Shown in pieces: positions 22,950 to 35,600 of a DNA stretch of 64,000 bases. Numbering within the stretch: the stretch's first letter is position 1; every line of letters begins with the position of its first letter. The position numbers were made by a program, and so were the translations under genes. The notes under the pieces are model-generated. The model ran no database searches and was not told the DNA's origin. It saw nothing but the letters and a program-made list of their open reading frames with translations. Where the stretch lies: NCBI GenBank assembly GCA_027563935.2, contig JANVAS020000239.1, positions 1,240,001-1,304,000 on the forward strand. The letters run 5' to 3'. The DNA comes from Costus lasius (lineage: Eukaryota; Streptophyta; Magnoliopsida; Zingiberales; Costaceae).

Positions 22950-22972
22950 ACGTGCATATGTCTAGTGCACGT
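22950..22972 (+). promoter_or_regulatory. Covarying hairpin in LTR E
   Basis: ACGTGCA-TATGTCTAG-TGCACGT: 7-bp stem and 9-nt loop about 200 bp before the LTR end. F carries the same loop with different but complementary stems. Confidence 0.55.
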
Positions 22973-23175
22973 ATTGCGTGGTGGCAGGTACCTTTATGTG
23001 ATTTATGAGATTTGTGATTCGAAGATTTTATATGTTTGGAGTTTTGAAAATTTTCAGATCGTGTTTTTTCTTGAACTCGGTTTTACCTAGCATTTGATCG
23101 ATCTTATATGAAACATCCTATTACTTTTGCGTTTGTGTTATTTGCTTGGGGTTAAGTATGTGGGATGTTACAGAA

Positions 23176-23188
23176 TGGTATCAGAGGA
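23176..23188 (+). other. Element E: primer binding site
   Basis: TGGTATCAGAGGA, an 11-base match to the initiator tRNA-Met complement, three bases after the LTR end. Confidence 0.75.
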
Positions 23189-23269
23189 GTTGGCTAGCTA
23201 AAACTTAGTTTGGGGGAAAACATGTTTGTGTATTGCTAGACACCTAATAGGTTTATGATTGTTTTTCCT

Positions 23270-23320
23270 GACTATGATATGTGTGTGACTATGATATGTG
23301 TGTGACTATGATATGTGTGT
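23270..23320 (+). repeat. 17-bp unit repeated three times before gag of E
   Basis: GACTATGATATGTGTGT three times in tandem, 14 bp before the gag ATG; F has one copy at the same place. Confidence 0.85.
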
Positions 23321-23333
23321 GTAGGAATTTAAG

Positions 23334-26300
23334 ATGGTGCGAACCAGAGGTAATGCTAGTGATGAGGGCGAGCAGACCCCGAACCTCACTAGAACTATTG
23401 AGGCCTTGACTGGCATGGTACAGCAACAAGGTGCCATGATTGAGAGGCAAGCTCAGATGCTGCAGCAGCAGCAGACTCAGCACCAAGAAGCACAACATCA
23501 GCTTTTGCAGCAGCTGACTCAAGAGAGACCCCAGACTACTACTCGGGCAGTGGGGGATGACTCTCAGGAGGGCGCTCACAGGCGTTATGCCTCGTTAGTG
23601 AGTGAATTTCAGAAACTGGGTCCTAGCTCATTTTATGGGGGCTCAGAATCCAGTACTGCTGAGAACTGGCAGTTGGTCTTGGAAAAGATTTTCCAAGTTA
23701 TGCGCTGCTCAGATGAGGATAAGCTATGTTTGTCCACCTATATGATGCGTGGCGACGCAGATGAGTGGTGGAAAGGAGTTGTGAGACTAGCAGCGGAAAG
23801 GCAGGAAACAGTGGATTGGCCTTACTTCCTATCTCAATTTAATGAGAAGTATTTTCCAGATAGCTTGGTAGAGGACCGAGAGGTGGCATTTATTCACCTG
23901 GAGCAGGGTGATATGATAGTGGACCAGTATGAGCTACAGTTCACGAAATTGGGAAAGTATGCTCCTCACCTGATAAACACTGAAAAGAGGAGAGCTACCA
24001 AGTTTCTGAGAGGTCTCAGATGGGATATTCGAGAGCAGGTTGGTGCTCAGCACTTGGAGACCTATGTCGAGACAGTTGGGCGAGCACGCACTATAGAGAG
24101 GTATATATCTGAGAGGAGTTCTCATGCTACGGTGACAGTAGTTCCTGCAGCTGAGGCGGCGGTTCCTCAGTATGGCAGTGGCGGCAAGGGTAAGAAGTAC
24201 CCTAGGCATAAAGATTATAAGAAGAGCAGGTATAAGCCTTACTCCTACAAGGCACCGCAGCAGTCCAGGGATGCACCGCAGCAGTTCAGAGGTGCCAGGG
24301 ATGTAAGAAACAGTAACACTGAGAACGGGATTTGCAGCTACTGTGGGCTCAGGGGACATCTAATGAAAGATTGTCATAGGAAGAATGGCATGTGCTTCAA
24401 ATGTAAGAAACCTGGGCACATGGCCAGGGACTGCAAGGAGCCTGAGATGCAGCCTAGAGGCGCAGATAAGCCTACAGTCCAGACTAGAGTTTATGCTGTG
24501 GCTGAGAAGGATACACGAGCTTCCCGATCCGTTGTGGAAGGTACATTATTTGTATTTGATCAGTTAGCTCGCATTCTATTTGACCCTGGTGCAAATTTGT
24601 CTTTTGTCTCTGTTAAGTTTGCTGCATGTTTACCTGTTGTACCTAAGATGCTAGATTATGCTGTGTCTGTCAGTACTCCTTTAGGAAAGTCATTGTCTAC
24701 AGACACTGTATGTGCTGATTGTGTAGTGCATGTAGAGGGTTATGAGTTTCTGGTAGACTTAATTCTCTTAGACATGCAAGATTATGATGTCATCTTAGGA
24801 ATGGACTGGTTGTCTTCGCATCATGCCTCGGTGGATTGCTTTGAGAAAGTAATCACTTTGAATATGCTTGATGGGAATCGAATTTTTGTGAGAGGTCTAG
24901 TGTCAGACCAAGGACCACATGTGATATCTTTCCTGCAGGCCAGGAAGTTACTTGCTAGTGGGTGCAAGGGTTATCTTGCACATGTCAAGGTGCAGGATGA
25001 TTCTAATTCTGATCTGACTCAGATGGCAGTGGTGAAAGAGTTTCCTGATGTATTCTCTGAGGAATTTACAGGTTTACCACCAGTTAGAGAAGTGGAGTTT
25101 GGCATTGAGTTGGCGCCGGGTACGGCACCCATCTCCAGAGCTCCTTATCGTATGGCTACTTCAGAGTTGGCCGAGCTTAAGAAGCAACTGGAAGAGTTGC
25201 TGGAAAAAGGGTACATCCGGCCTAGTGTTTCTCCCTAGGGAGCGCCAGTGTTGTTTGTGAAGAAGAAAGATGGAACCCTGAGGATGTGTATAGACTACAG
25301 GCAGTTGAATCAAGTGACCATTAAGAATAAGTATCCTCTTCCCAGAATTGATGATCTGTTTGATCAGTTACAGGGAGCTACAGTGTTCTCTAAGATTGAT
25401 CTGAGATCAGGGTATTATCAGCTTAGAGTCAAGGATGAGGATATATTTAAGACTGCTTTCAGGACCAGGTATGGGCATTTCGAATTTTTAGTTATGCCTT
25501 TTGGACTGACGAATGCACCTGCTGTCTTCATGGATTTGATGAACAGGGTATTCCATGAGTTGCTTGACTCTTGTGTAGTAGTCTTTATAGACGATATTTT
25601 GGTATACTCACGGACTACTTCAGATCATGTCAGGGATTTGCGCAAAGTGCTGGAGGTTCTGAGGAAGAAACGGTTATATGCCAAGGCTAGTAAGTGTGAA
25701 TTCTGGTTAGAGAAGATCAGTTTTCTGGGACATGTGATTTCTGGTCAGGGAGTGTCTGTGGATCCTGTTAAAGTACAAGCTATCCTTGATTGGGGAAGAC
25801 CTACTAGTGCTACTGAGATCAGGAGTTTTCTGGGTTTAGCAGGTTACTACCGGCGATTTGTTGAGGGATTCTCCAAGCTGGCGGGTCCTTTAACCAAATT
25901 GACCAGAAAGGAGGCCAAGTTTGTTTGGGATGATAAATGTGAAGAGAGTTTCCAGGAGCTGAAAAGAAGGTTGACTAGTACACCAATCCTCATTATTCCT
26001 AATGATGGGGAAAGGTTTACTGTCTATACGGATGCCTCAGGCAAAGGGTTGGGTTGTGTCTTGATGCAGAAGGGTTCTGTGGTAGCCTATGCTTCCAGAC
26101 AACTGAAGGAGTATGAATTGAACTACCCTACTCATGATTTAGAGTTGGCAGCCGTAGTCTTTGCTTTGAAGATATGGCGTCATTATTTGTTGGGTCAGGA
26201 ATTTGATCTATTCACTGATCACCAGAGTCTCAAGTATATCTTCACTCAGAAGGAGTTGAACATGAGACAGAGGAGATGGATGGAGTTGATCAAAGATTAT

Positions 26301-27938
26301 GATTTCTCTATTCAGTATCAGGCTGGAAAGGCCAATGTAGTAGCGGATGCACTGAGCAGACATCCAGTTACTTCAGTAGCTGCTTTACGAGTCAGTGAGT
26401 GGCGGTTACTGCAGGAGTTCAGCGATCTCAGGATCAGTGTTACTCCTAGAGTTCAGACTGGTTATGTGGCTTTTCTTAGAGTACAGTCTGCTTTGTTGCA
26501 GAAGATCAGAGATCAGCAGTCTGTGGATCCGAAATTAGTCCAGATCAGGGATAGTCTGATTGATGGCGCAGTTCAGGACTTTAGTGTGTCTGATGATGGT
26601 ATTCTTCGGTTTCGTGGAAGGGTATGTGTCCCTGAGGAACCGAGCTTGAGGAAAGAAATATTGGAGGACAGCCATAACTCCAAATATTCTCTACATCCTG
26701 GCGTGATTAAAATGTATCAGGACCTCAAGAAAAATTTTTGGTGGCCGGGTATGAAGAAAGAAGTGCTTGATTTTGTCTCTAGGTGTTTGACTTGTCAGAC
26801 TATAAAGGCCGAACACCAGAAACCTGGGGGTTTGTTGCAGTCTCTTCCTATTCCTGAGTGGAAGTGGGAATGCATCAGTATGGATTTTGTGTGTGGTTTG
26901 CCCAGAACCAGATTGGGTCATGATGCTATTTGGGTGATTGTTGATAGACTTACTAAATCAGCCCATTTTCTCCCGATTAAGATGACTTATTCATTAGAGA
27001 GGCTGGCCAGATTGTACATTGATGAGATAGTCAGACTACATGGAGTGCCAGTTGACATTGTGTCTGATAGGGATTCTCGATTTCTGTCCAGATTTTGGAG
27101 GAGTTTACAGGAGGGTTTGGGTACTAAGTTGAGTTTTAGTACAGCATACCATCCTCAGTCTGATGGCCAGACAGAGCGTACTATACAGACTCTAGAGGAT
27201 TTGTTGAGAGCCTATGTGGTTGATTGGAGTTCTGAGTGGAACCGGGATCTATCTTTGATAGAATTCACTTATAATAATAGTTTCCACTCCAGTATTCAGA
27301 TGGCTCCTTATGAGGCCTTGTATGGGAGAAGGTGTAGGACTCCCTTGTGTTGGGAGGAAACTGGTGACAGGATGATTTTGAGATCTGATGCAGTTCAGGA
27401 GACTACTGATAAGGTCAGAGAGATCCAGGATAAGCTGAAAATTGCTCAGGACAGACAGAAGAGTTATGCTGATGACCGTCGTCGTCCTTTGGAGTTTATG
27501 GTAGGAGACCATGTGTTCTTGAAAGTGTCGCCTACTAAGGGTGTTATGAGATTTGGCAAAAAGGGCAAGTTGAGCCCTAGGTTTGTAGGCCCTTTTGATA
27601 TTATTGAGAGAGTTGGTCCAGTAGCTTACCGTTTAGCTTTACCTCCTACTTTGGATCATGTACATAATGTATTCCATGTCTCTGCTTTGAGGAAATATCA
27701 TCCTGATCCATCTCATGTGTTGGAGTTGGAACCTCTTCAGGTTCAGAGTGATTTGACATTCGAGGAAAGACCTCTCCGGATTGTGGATAGAAAAGATAAA
27801 GTTCTGAGGAACAAGACTATACCTTTAGTCAAGGTTATTTGGGGAAACCAGTCAGTTGAAGAAGCAACTTGGGAAACTGAAGCTGATATGAGGAAAAATT
27901 ATGCTTACCTCTTTGATGATATGGATGCTGAGCTTTAG
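23334..27938 (+). pseudogene. Element E: Ty3/gypsy gag-pol polyprotein with one amber codon
   Basis: ATG at 23334 opens one frame to the stop at 27936-27938, about 1534 codons, with a single in-frame TAG at 25236-25238 where F has TGG. Order: Gln-rich N-terminus, retrotransposon gag domain, two CCHC zinc knuckles (24333 and 24393), aspartic protease core FDPGANLSFVS near 24577, reverse transcriptase with FIDD at 25584-25595, RNase H with [10 protein letters not shown] near 26027, HHCC zinc-binding region near 26670, integrase with DFVCGLP, SDRDSRF and DGQTER (D-X35-E), and a C-terminal region [18 protein letters not shown] like the chromodomain end of plant chromoviruses. The amber codon lies just before the first RT motif, so pol is cut while gag and protease are intact. 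Probably Tekay/Del lineage by domain order and LTR length. Confidence 0.94.
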
Positions 27939-27945
27939 AGGACTA

Positions 27946-27967
27946 AAGCTTTATAAGGAGGGAGGAA
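27946..27967 (+). other. Element E: polypurine tract
   Basis: Purine-rich AAGGAGGGAGGAA directly before the 3' LTR start. Confidence 0.82.
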
Positions 27968-30900
27968 TGTAAGATCCAAGGATCTTAAGTTCTGGTAAGC
28001 ATTAATTTTGACTTAAATAAAATTATTGACTGAGTTATTATTCCTGAGTATTGATTGTTAATTTATGATAAATTAATTAGAGATTTTGATTATCAATTTA
28101 TAGTTAATTAACTGGTTTATTGATTGTTAATTTATTGTAAATTAATTAGAGATTAATGGTGGTTAATCTATTTGATTATTGATTGATAATTTAGAATAAA
28201 TTAATTAGACCTTATTGGTTAATTAATTATACTCTATTGGATAATTAAATCCTTATTGGATGTTAGTTAAATCCTTAATGGATTTTCGTTAAGTGATTGG
28301 TTAATGGTTAAGTTAATTAAATAATTAGTCATTTATGAGATATTGGGTTATTGGGTTTAAATTTGAATTAGTGGAATATAAGAGGTAATTAAGTCCTAAT
28401 CGGATTAACCATAATTTGAATTATGGTTAACGGGTTAAAGAACTTGAAAACCGAAATTGTAAAAGGGAATTTCGGCTAGGGTAGTTTGTTTTGGCGAAAT
28501 TCTAGCTTGGAAGAACCCTAGGCGACGGCTTGAAGGGAGAAGGCGATTCTTGGAAGCTTGGAGGCGATTTTTTTCTTCCTTTTGGCGAAATTCTTTGAGG
28601 TGAAACTTCCTTGGTGAATTCTTGAAGATTTCTTGGGTGACTTAGGGGCTTTAGGCGATTTTGTTGTGGAGTTTTCTTCCTTGAATTCTCGGTTTTAGAG
28701 GTGAGTGGAATGTCTTGTTTGATCTATCCATTTAGTTGTGCTTATGTTAAATAATACACTTGAATTCTTGGAAAATTTCCATGTTAAAACCGAAATTATG
28801 CAAAGTATATTTAAGGTATGAAAACCGAATTTAGAATATTTGTTCATAAGATTCTTGTTTACTAAGGTTTAATTTAAGTTGGAAATTTAGAGTATTTTCC
28901 TTGAAACCGAATTCAAAATATTCTTGTTCTTCATGAAAACCGAAATTTTTGTAAAGGTGTATATCTCATGAAAACAAAAAAATTGTGGCATGAAATTTAA
29001 GGTATTTTTATAGGGGTTTTTGGTAGCTTTAGATCATTGAATTTTGAGCATGAATTTCTTGTTGATTAGATATTTTATAAAGAATTTTGGGTAATATTAA
29101 GCCAATGATTGTTGTAGCCGAAACCTTGTTAATTGTATTTAAACCGAAATTTGATGATTTTAGTTAACATGTTTACATGTTTACATGATTTAAATTTTAA
29201 GTTGATTTTATGGATGCTTGATACATGATATATATATGGTTATGTATTTATGCAATGTTGAGAAATTGTTTGGAAAATTTGGGTGATAACATAGTAAGTT
29301 TTGATTGAACTAATCAGCATGAAATCTAAGGACCACACCATATTATATGATTGTTAATATTATGTAATTATGTGATTGTTAAATATTAAGTGTTTATGTG
29401 ACCTTTGGAATTTTATGTTGATCATTATGTGATTATGTGAAATATGAATATTATGGATTATGTGAATTTGGAAAATTAGGTGGTTATGTGATGGTTAGGA
29501 CTAAGGCTAGGTGTAACTATGAACTCAAGGGGATAGTCCTTATGTGATATGTTAAGGGTTTGAATTTCAACCCGGTATTGTGATATGTGAGGGGGGTTGA
29601 TGATCAGCCTGCCTATTATGATTATTGTGATGGGGGCTGAAATTCAGCCTGTCCGATGTGATTTTTGTGATGGCTATCCTAGAGTTAAGTTGACACTTAG
29701 GAGTCCACCTTTGTGAAATATGTCCACCTATGTGAAATTATGAAATAAGATATGTGTGTTGTCCAGTAGGAACCTTTTGGGAGAACGGGTTTTGACCCAA
29801 AGTGCCATGTCTTGGTCGGACAGGGGCCACCTCTTGATGTCATTACTCTTTTATGTGTTGGGAATGATATAAGACCCAAAGTGCCATGTCTTGGTCAGAC
29901 AGGGGCCACCTCTTGATGTCATCATTCTCGTTTTATGTTATGGCGTGATAGACCAGCGTGCCACGTCGTGACCTGACAGGGGCCACCTCCTGATTCTATT
30001 CTCGTTTTGTGATATGGCGTGATAGACCAGCGTGCCACGTCATGACCTGGCGGGGGCCACCTCCTGATTCTATTCACTATCCATGATTATGTGTTGCATG
30101 CGGCTCCCAGTGCTTTGGCCAAGCCGGGTTAGACCATATTGGTCACTACTGAATATGCTGGACAACTAGGTTAAATATGTGTTGGTGTGTTTAGTTGGTT
30201 TAGAATATGTGTGTTCGGTTGGTTTAGAGTATAACTCTAGAACCTGAGGTTATTATATGTTGGTGTGTATATTTTTGACTGTTTATATGACTTTTGCATT
30301 GAATTTGTTATTATGTGTTGACATGATATCCTGTTAAAGATCTTTAAAATAATCTGCATATGTTTTTGAGAGTATGTTATGGATGGTCAATTAGACTATC
30401 CACTCATTGGGCTGTGTAGCTCACCCCTCATTATTTTCAGGTGTAGAGCAGGGGCGCAGTTAGCATTATATGGATACTGTGAATTATGCTTAATGTGTTT
30501 ATGCTTATGATGCCGGTTGTGGCTAAACCTTATGATTTACATGAACTATGTGAACCATGTGATGTGAACAGTGTGAACTATGTGAATTTGTGTTGCCAGA
30601 CTGTGGCAGTTAAATGATTTTGACTTTTGTGTCACCGCGGGCTTCAGCCTGGTTTCGGTGTTTGGTATTAGTTTATAAAATCGATTTTGTGGATTTGTTT
30701 TGAAATTGGAGTTGATGTGTATTTTTGGCAATCGGTTTTGATACAACTGTAACGTGCATATGTCTAGTGCACGTATTGCGTGGTGGCAGGTACCTTTATG
30801 TGATTTATGAGATTTGTGATTCGAAGATTTTATATGTTTGGAGTTTTGAAAATTTTCAGATCGTGTTTTTTCTTGAACTCGGTTTTACCTAGCATTTGAT

Positions 30901-30974
30901 CGATCTTATATGAAACATCCTATTACTTTTGCGTTTGTGTTATTTGCTTGGGGTTAAGTATGTGGGATGTTACA
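27968..30974 (+). mobile_element. Element E: 3' LTR (Ty3/gypsy), 3007 bp
   Basis: Same length as the 5' LTR with three seen substitutions, which makes E the youngest insertion in the window. Followed by the target duplication CTTGT at 30975-30979. Confidence 0.95.
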
Positions 30975-31410
30975 CTTGTGTTTCTAAGTGATGATTGGCA
31001 TAGTCTTGAGGTACTTCAATATCATTTGAAAGATAATGGTTAAGGATTACTTGGATAGTGGGCATGAGTCATGTTAGGGCACTGGTGATAGATAAAGGAT
31101 TGCCTCTCCTAGTTGGAGTGTGATGTTCTACTGGGGCCCCCTCCGGATGAGATGGTTGAGAAAGTGTATGGCCATACCCAGATGACTATGTTCATCTGAT
31201 CTAACCATTCTCATCGTGTTGGAATTACAGGCTTGACAGGCTTGTCCAACGAGAACATCCAGTGGCAAAGGGAACATGTATACTGAGTGAATTGGATTCA
31301 CACTTGTGCTATGGGTTGGGAGTAGTCTTGGAAGACTCTTTCCTTCATATCGGGAGACAATGATGTGTTGCTAGATACCCCTCTCTGATCGTGATAACAT
31401 ATGTTATCGT
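30975..31410 (+). mobile_element. Element D: 3' LTR, right part, cut by element H
   Basis: Begins with the duplicated CTTGT and continues the LTR of D as in 12773-13204, then stops at GTTATCGT where element H begins. The remaining 790 bp or so of this LTR are not in the window. Confidence 0.9.
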
Positions 31411-32477
31411 TGAAAGTGGGGGGCGAAAACCCTGAACGCATGCACTTCTAAAATTTGCATGGGCGGAAATAGGGATTTCATGAAGATCGCATGTGGCATG
31501 AACATATGATTAACCTTATGTTTGCAAAGATCAAGTTGTGATCTTACCAAAGCCATTGTTTGGATGGCGACTTGGAAGCAAGAGGGCAAGCGGCTCTCCT
31601 CCAAAGTGGACGCACACAAGGTGATGATGGCTTTCTCCCTTGGCGTAAACCTTGTGCTAGCAAAGCTCTTCAAGGAGTCCTCGATGCGTGAAGGAGATGA
31701 GATGCTTTTCTTGGCTGACCGAATCTCCTCCTTGGCGTGAAGACAACCCAAGACGAGAGGAGAAGAGGCGAGAGCACGATGGCATTCGAACGTGGGAGCG
31801 TTTCTATTCTCAAAGAAAAACGCCTTCCAAATATAGTATGTTCACAACTCCACTTGAAGCCACCACTTAAAGCCATCGATAACTCCTCTCCTCTTTGAAC
31901 CATGCGTTCACATAAGTGAACCGGTTCAATTTAATTCGGTTCAAAGACCAAATCAAACCAGCATTGGTTCAGATCTTGTCAAACCAAATGGCTCAAGATC
32001 TAACCATTCATCTCTTGATGCTCCTGATCTCATCGATCAAGCATCAATTCTCTCGATCGAAGCTTACCGATCTCAAGCCCTAATCAATCAAACATGATCA
32101 GACCAGATCTCACTTACAATCAGAGTTTAAACTCCTTTAAACTGAACCAAAACAATTCAGTCCACACGATCTGACATAAGTAAGCCATATCATAAAATTG
32201 TGCGACCCTAAGGGTTTCCTTTAATGTCGGTAACGATAACTTACGTTATCACGAACAGAGAGGGGTATCTAGCAACACATCACTGTCTCCCGATATAAAG
32301 GAAAGAGTCTTCCAAGACTACACCCAAACACAGCACAAGTGTGAATTCAATTCACTAGGCATACATGTTTCCTTTGCCACTGGATGTTCTTGTTGGACAA
32401 GCGTGTCAAGCCTGTAACTCCAACATGATGAGAGTGGTTAGATCATATGAACATAGTCATCTGGGTATGGCCATACA
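31411..32477 (-). mobile_element. Element H: 3' LTR, left part (Ty1/copia, minus strand)
   Basis: Starts TGAAAGTGGGGGGCG, the reverse complement of an LTR end ACTTTCA as in G. It aligns with the LTRs of A and J in reverse. The 5 bp before it (ATCGT, 31406-31410) are the presumed target site in D. F interrupts it after 32477. Confidence 0.88.
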
Positions 32478-34278
32478 TGTAAGATCCAAGGATCTTAAGT
32501 CCTGGTAAGCATTATTTTGGATTTAAATAAAATCATTAGCTGTGATATTTTATTATGATTCAAGTAAAATTTATTGAATGCTAATTAACTAGCTTGTTGA
32601 TTGCTTAATTGTAATTATTTGATTTGAGTCTATTTGGTTGTTAATTTATTGTAAATTAATTAGAGATTATTTGTTTGATTATTGGCTGTTAATTTATGAT
32701 AAATTATTATTGGTTGTTCATGATAAATTAATTAGGATTTATGGGTTGTAATTGTAAGTTAATTAATTACAGTTTGTTGGTTAATTAATTAGACCTTATT
32801 GGTTAATTAAACCCTTATTGGATGTTAATTAGACCTTATTGGATTTTCGTTAAGTTAATGGTTGAATTATTGGGTTTAAACTAATTGGGTTTTAAAATAC
32901 AAATTAGTTAGTTAAATGGGTAAAACCTAATTGAATTAATGGGTTAATGGGTTAAGAGTTAAAAACCGAAAATTCAAATTGATATTTCGGTTAGGGTAGA
33001 GTGTTGGCGATTTTTTTGGCTTGAAAGAAACCTTGGGCGACGGCTTGAAGAGCTTGGCGACTTCTTGAGGAACTTAGGCGATTCTTGAAGAGTTCTTGAG
33101 GCGATTTTGGTGATTTCTCCATCTCTTCCCCTTTGGCGAATTATTCCTTGGTGTTTGGTAGCTTCTTTCAAAGCCTTAGATGATTTTTTTGGAAGGGTTT
33201 TTTCACCTTGGTGTTCACGGTTCAAGGTGAGTGGAATGTCTTATTTGATCTATTAGTTTGGTTGTGTTTGTGACTTGATACAATTGAATTATTGGAATTT
33301 TTATCATGTTAAAACCGAAACTCAAGATGTATTTTTCATGTAAACCAAATTCAAGATGTTTCTTCATGTGAACCGAATCTTTGATAATTATTCATGATAA
33401 TCCGAAATCTTGATATTATTTATGAAGACCAAATTCTTGAAAATATGCATGAAAACCGAAATTTTGATGATTTTCTTTATGAAATCCGAAAGTTGGTAAT
33501 ATGAAATTTAAGGTATTAAATTATGGAAATTCGGAAGTTTTAGACCAATGGTTTGAGCATGAAATTCATGTTAATTCAAGGTGTAAAATTTAATAGATAG
33601 TATGTTATGTTAACCGTGGTTTATATGTAGAGATTTGTAAAATAGTTGATATGAATACATGTTTTAATTTTTGTTAATTTTATGGATAGTTTGTATGACT
33701 ACATGTTTTAGTTTTATGTTAATTTTTATGGATGCTTGTTAACTGCATTATTGAGAAATTGTTTGAGAAATTTGGATGATAACCTAGTAAGGTTTGACTG
33801 AACTAATCAGCATGAAACCTAAGGACCACACTACATTATATGATTGTTAATATTATGTAATTGTGTGATTTTTAAATATTAGGTGTTTATGTGATTTTTG
33901 GAATATTATGTTGTTATGTAAATTGCGAACATTATGTGGTTATGAGATTTTTGAAAATTATGTGATTATGAGAATTTTGAATATTATGTGTTATGTGTTG
34001 GTTAGGATTATGGCTAAGTGTAACAGTGTACTCATTGGATAGTCCCTTATGTGATATGTGAAGGGTTTGAATTTCAGCCCTGTATTTGAGATGTGAGGGG
34101 GCTGATGTTCAGCCTGCCTATTATGATTATTGTGATGGGGGTTGATGTTCAGCCTGCCCGATATGATTTTTGTGATGACTATCCTAGAGTCTAGTTAACA
34201 CTTAGGAGTCCACCTTTGTGAAATATGAAATAAGATATGTCTGTTGTCCAGTAGGAACCTTTTGGGAGAACGGGTTTT

Positions 34279-34500
34279 GACACAAAGTGCCATGTCTTGA
34301 TCAGACAGGGGCCACCTCTTGATGTCATTACTCTTTTATGTGATGGGGTGATATAAGACGCAAAGTGCCATGTCTTGATCAGACAGGGGCCACCTCTTGA
34401 TGTCATCACTCTGATGTGTTATGGGGTGATAGAGCAAAGTGCCACGTCGTGACCTGGCGGGGGCCACCTCTTGATTCTACTCACTATCCATGTTTATGTG
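34279..34500 (+). repeat. Three-unit tandem array in LTR F
   Basis: Units start at 34279, 34358 and 34432, homologous to the four-unit array in E. Confidence 0.8.
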
Positions 34501-35149
34501 TTGCATGTGATTTGCAGCTCCCAGTGCTTTGGCCAAGCCGGGTTAGACCATATTGGTCACTACTGATTATGCTGGACAACTAGGTTAATTAAGTATGGTG
34601 TGTTTAGTTGGTTTAGAATATATGTGTTTAATTGGGTTAGAGTAAAACTCTAGAACCTGAATTTGTATATGCTAGTGTGTACATTTAACTGTCTATATGA
34701 CTTCTGTTTCTTTATTTTGTTACATGTTGACATAATGTTCTGTTAAATATTTTTTAAAAATAATCTGCCTATATTTTTGAATGTATGTTATGGATGGTCA
34801 ATTTAGACTATCCACTCACTGGGCTGTGTAGCTCACCCCTCACTATTTTCAGGCATAGAGCAGGGGCGCATGTCTTGAGTGCATTGGCGTGGATAATTAT
34901 GCTATTTGCTGTTTTAAGAATTTTTATGCTTAATTCTTGGGGCCGGTTGTGGCCTTAACATAAACTATATGAACTATGTGAATCATGAGACTATGTGAAC
35001 TATGTGAAGTATGTTGCCAGTTATGGCAGTCTTATGAGTTTGATTTTTGTGTCACCGCGGGCTTCAGCCTGGTTTCGGTGTTTGGTATGAGTTTATAAAA
35101 TCAATTTTTGTGATTTTGTTTTGAATTTTGACTTGTTGTATATTCTGTG

Positions 35150-35315
35150 CAATCGGTTTTGATATACCCTGTAATTTGCATATGTCTAGTGCAAGTATTG
35201 CCTGGTGGCAGGTACCTTTATGGATTTTATGAATTTGAATCGGTTTTGATATAACTATTGCCTTGCATATGTCTAGTGCAAGGATTGCGTGGTGGCAGGT
35301 ACCCTTATGAGATTT
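35150..35315 (+). repeat. 87-bp tandem duplication with hairpins in LTR F
   Basis: Two copies of a block starting AATCGGTTTTGATATA and ending GGTGGCAGGTACC. Each copy carries the TATGTCTAG-loop hairpin: 35174-35196 (stem ATTTGCA/TGCAAGT with one wobble pair) and 35261-35283 (CCTTGCA/TGCAAGG). E has one copy of the block. Confidence 0.82.
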
Positions 35316-35477
35316 GAGTTTTCTGAATTTGTGTGTATGGATTTATGGAAATTTTTCAGATCGTGTTTTTCTTGAACCCGGTTTTACCTAGCATATGATC
35401 GATCTTATATGAAACATCCTGTATCATTTGTGAATTGTGCCATTTGTTTGGGGTTAAGAATGTAGGATGTTACAGAA

Positions 35478-35490
35478 TGGTATCAGAGGA
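35478..35490 (+). other. Element F: primer binding site
   Basis: TGGTATCAGAGGA three bases after the LTR end, as in E. Confidence 0.75.
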
Positions 35491-35600
35491 GTTGGCTAGC
35501 TAAAACTTAGTTTGGGGGAAAACATGTTTGTGTATTGTTAGACACCTGTTAGGTTTATGATTGTTTTCCTAACTATGATATGCGTGTGTAGGCATTTAAG

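Larger units (their letters stand above)
20166..23172 (+). mobile_element. Element E: 5' LTR (Ty3/gypsy), 3007 bp
   Basis: Starts TGTAAGATCC and ends GTTACA. Only three differences from the 3' LTR (27968-30974, also 3007 bp) were seen: near 22013, 22178 and 22604. Contents: an inverted repeat at the very start (20168-20185); an AT-rich U3 with TTAATTAATTAG-type repeats; a cluster of GGCGA motifs (20690-20860); scattered ACCGAAAT motifs; a four-unit array of 74-79 bp (21992-22275); and a hairpin at 22950-22972. No gene is seen in it. Confidence 0.95.
32478..35474 (+). mobile_element. Element F: 5' LTR (Ty3/gypsy), 2997 bp
   Basis: Starts TGTAAGATCC, ends GTTACA, preceded by the target duplication ATACA (32473-32477). 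At least 17 substitutions from the 3' LTR (40224-43220, also 2997 bp) were seen. It differs from E by three instead of four array units and by an extra 87-bp duplication near the end. No gene seen. Confidence 0.95.

Noticed and set aside
31522..31903. Frames of 60-115 codons in the LTR of H
   Set aside because: Overlapping on both strands inside an LTR and not preserved in A or J.
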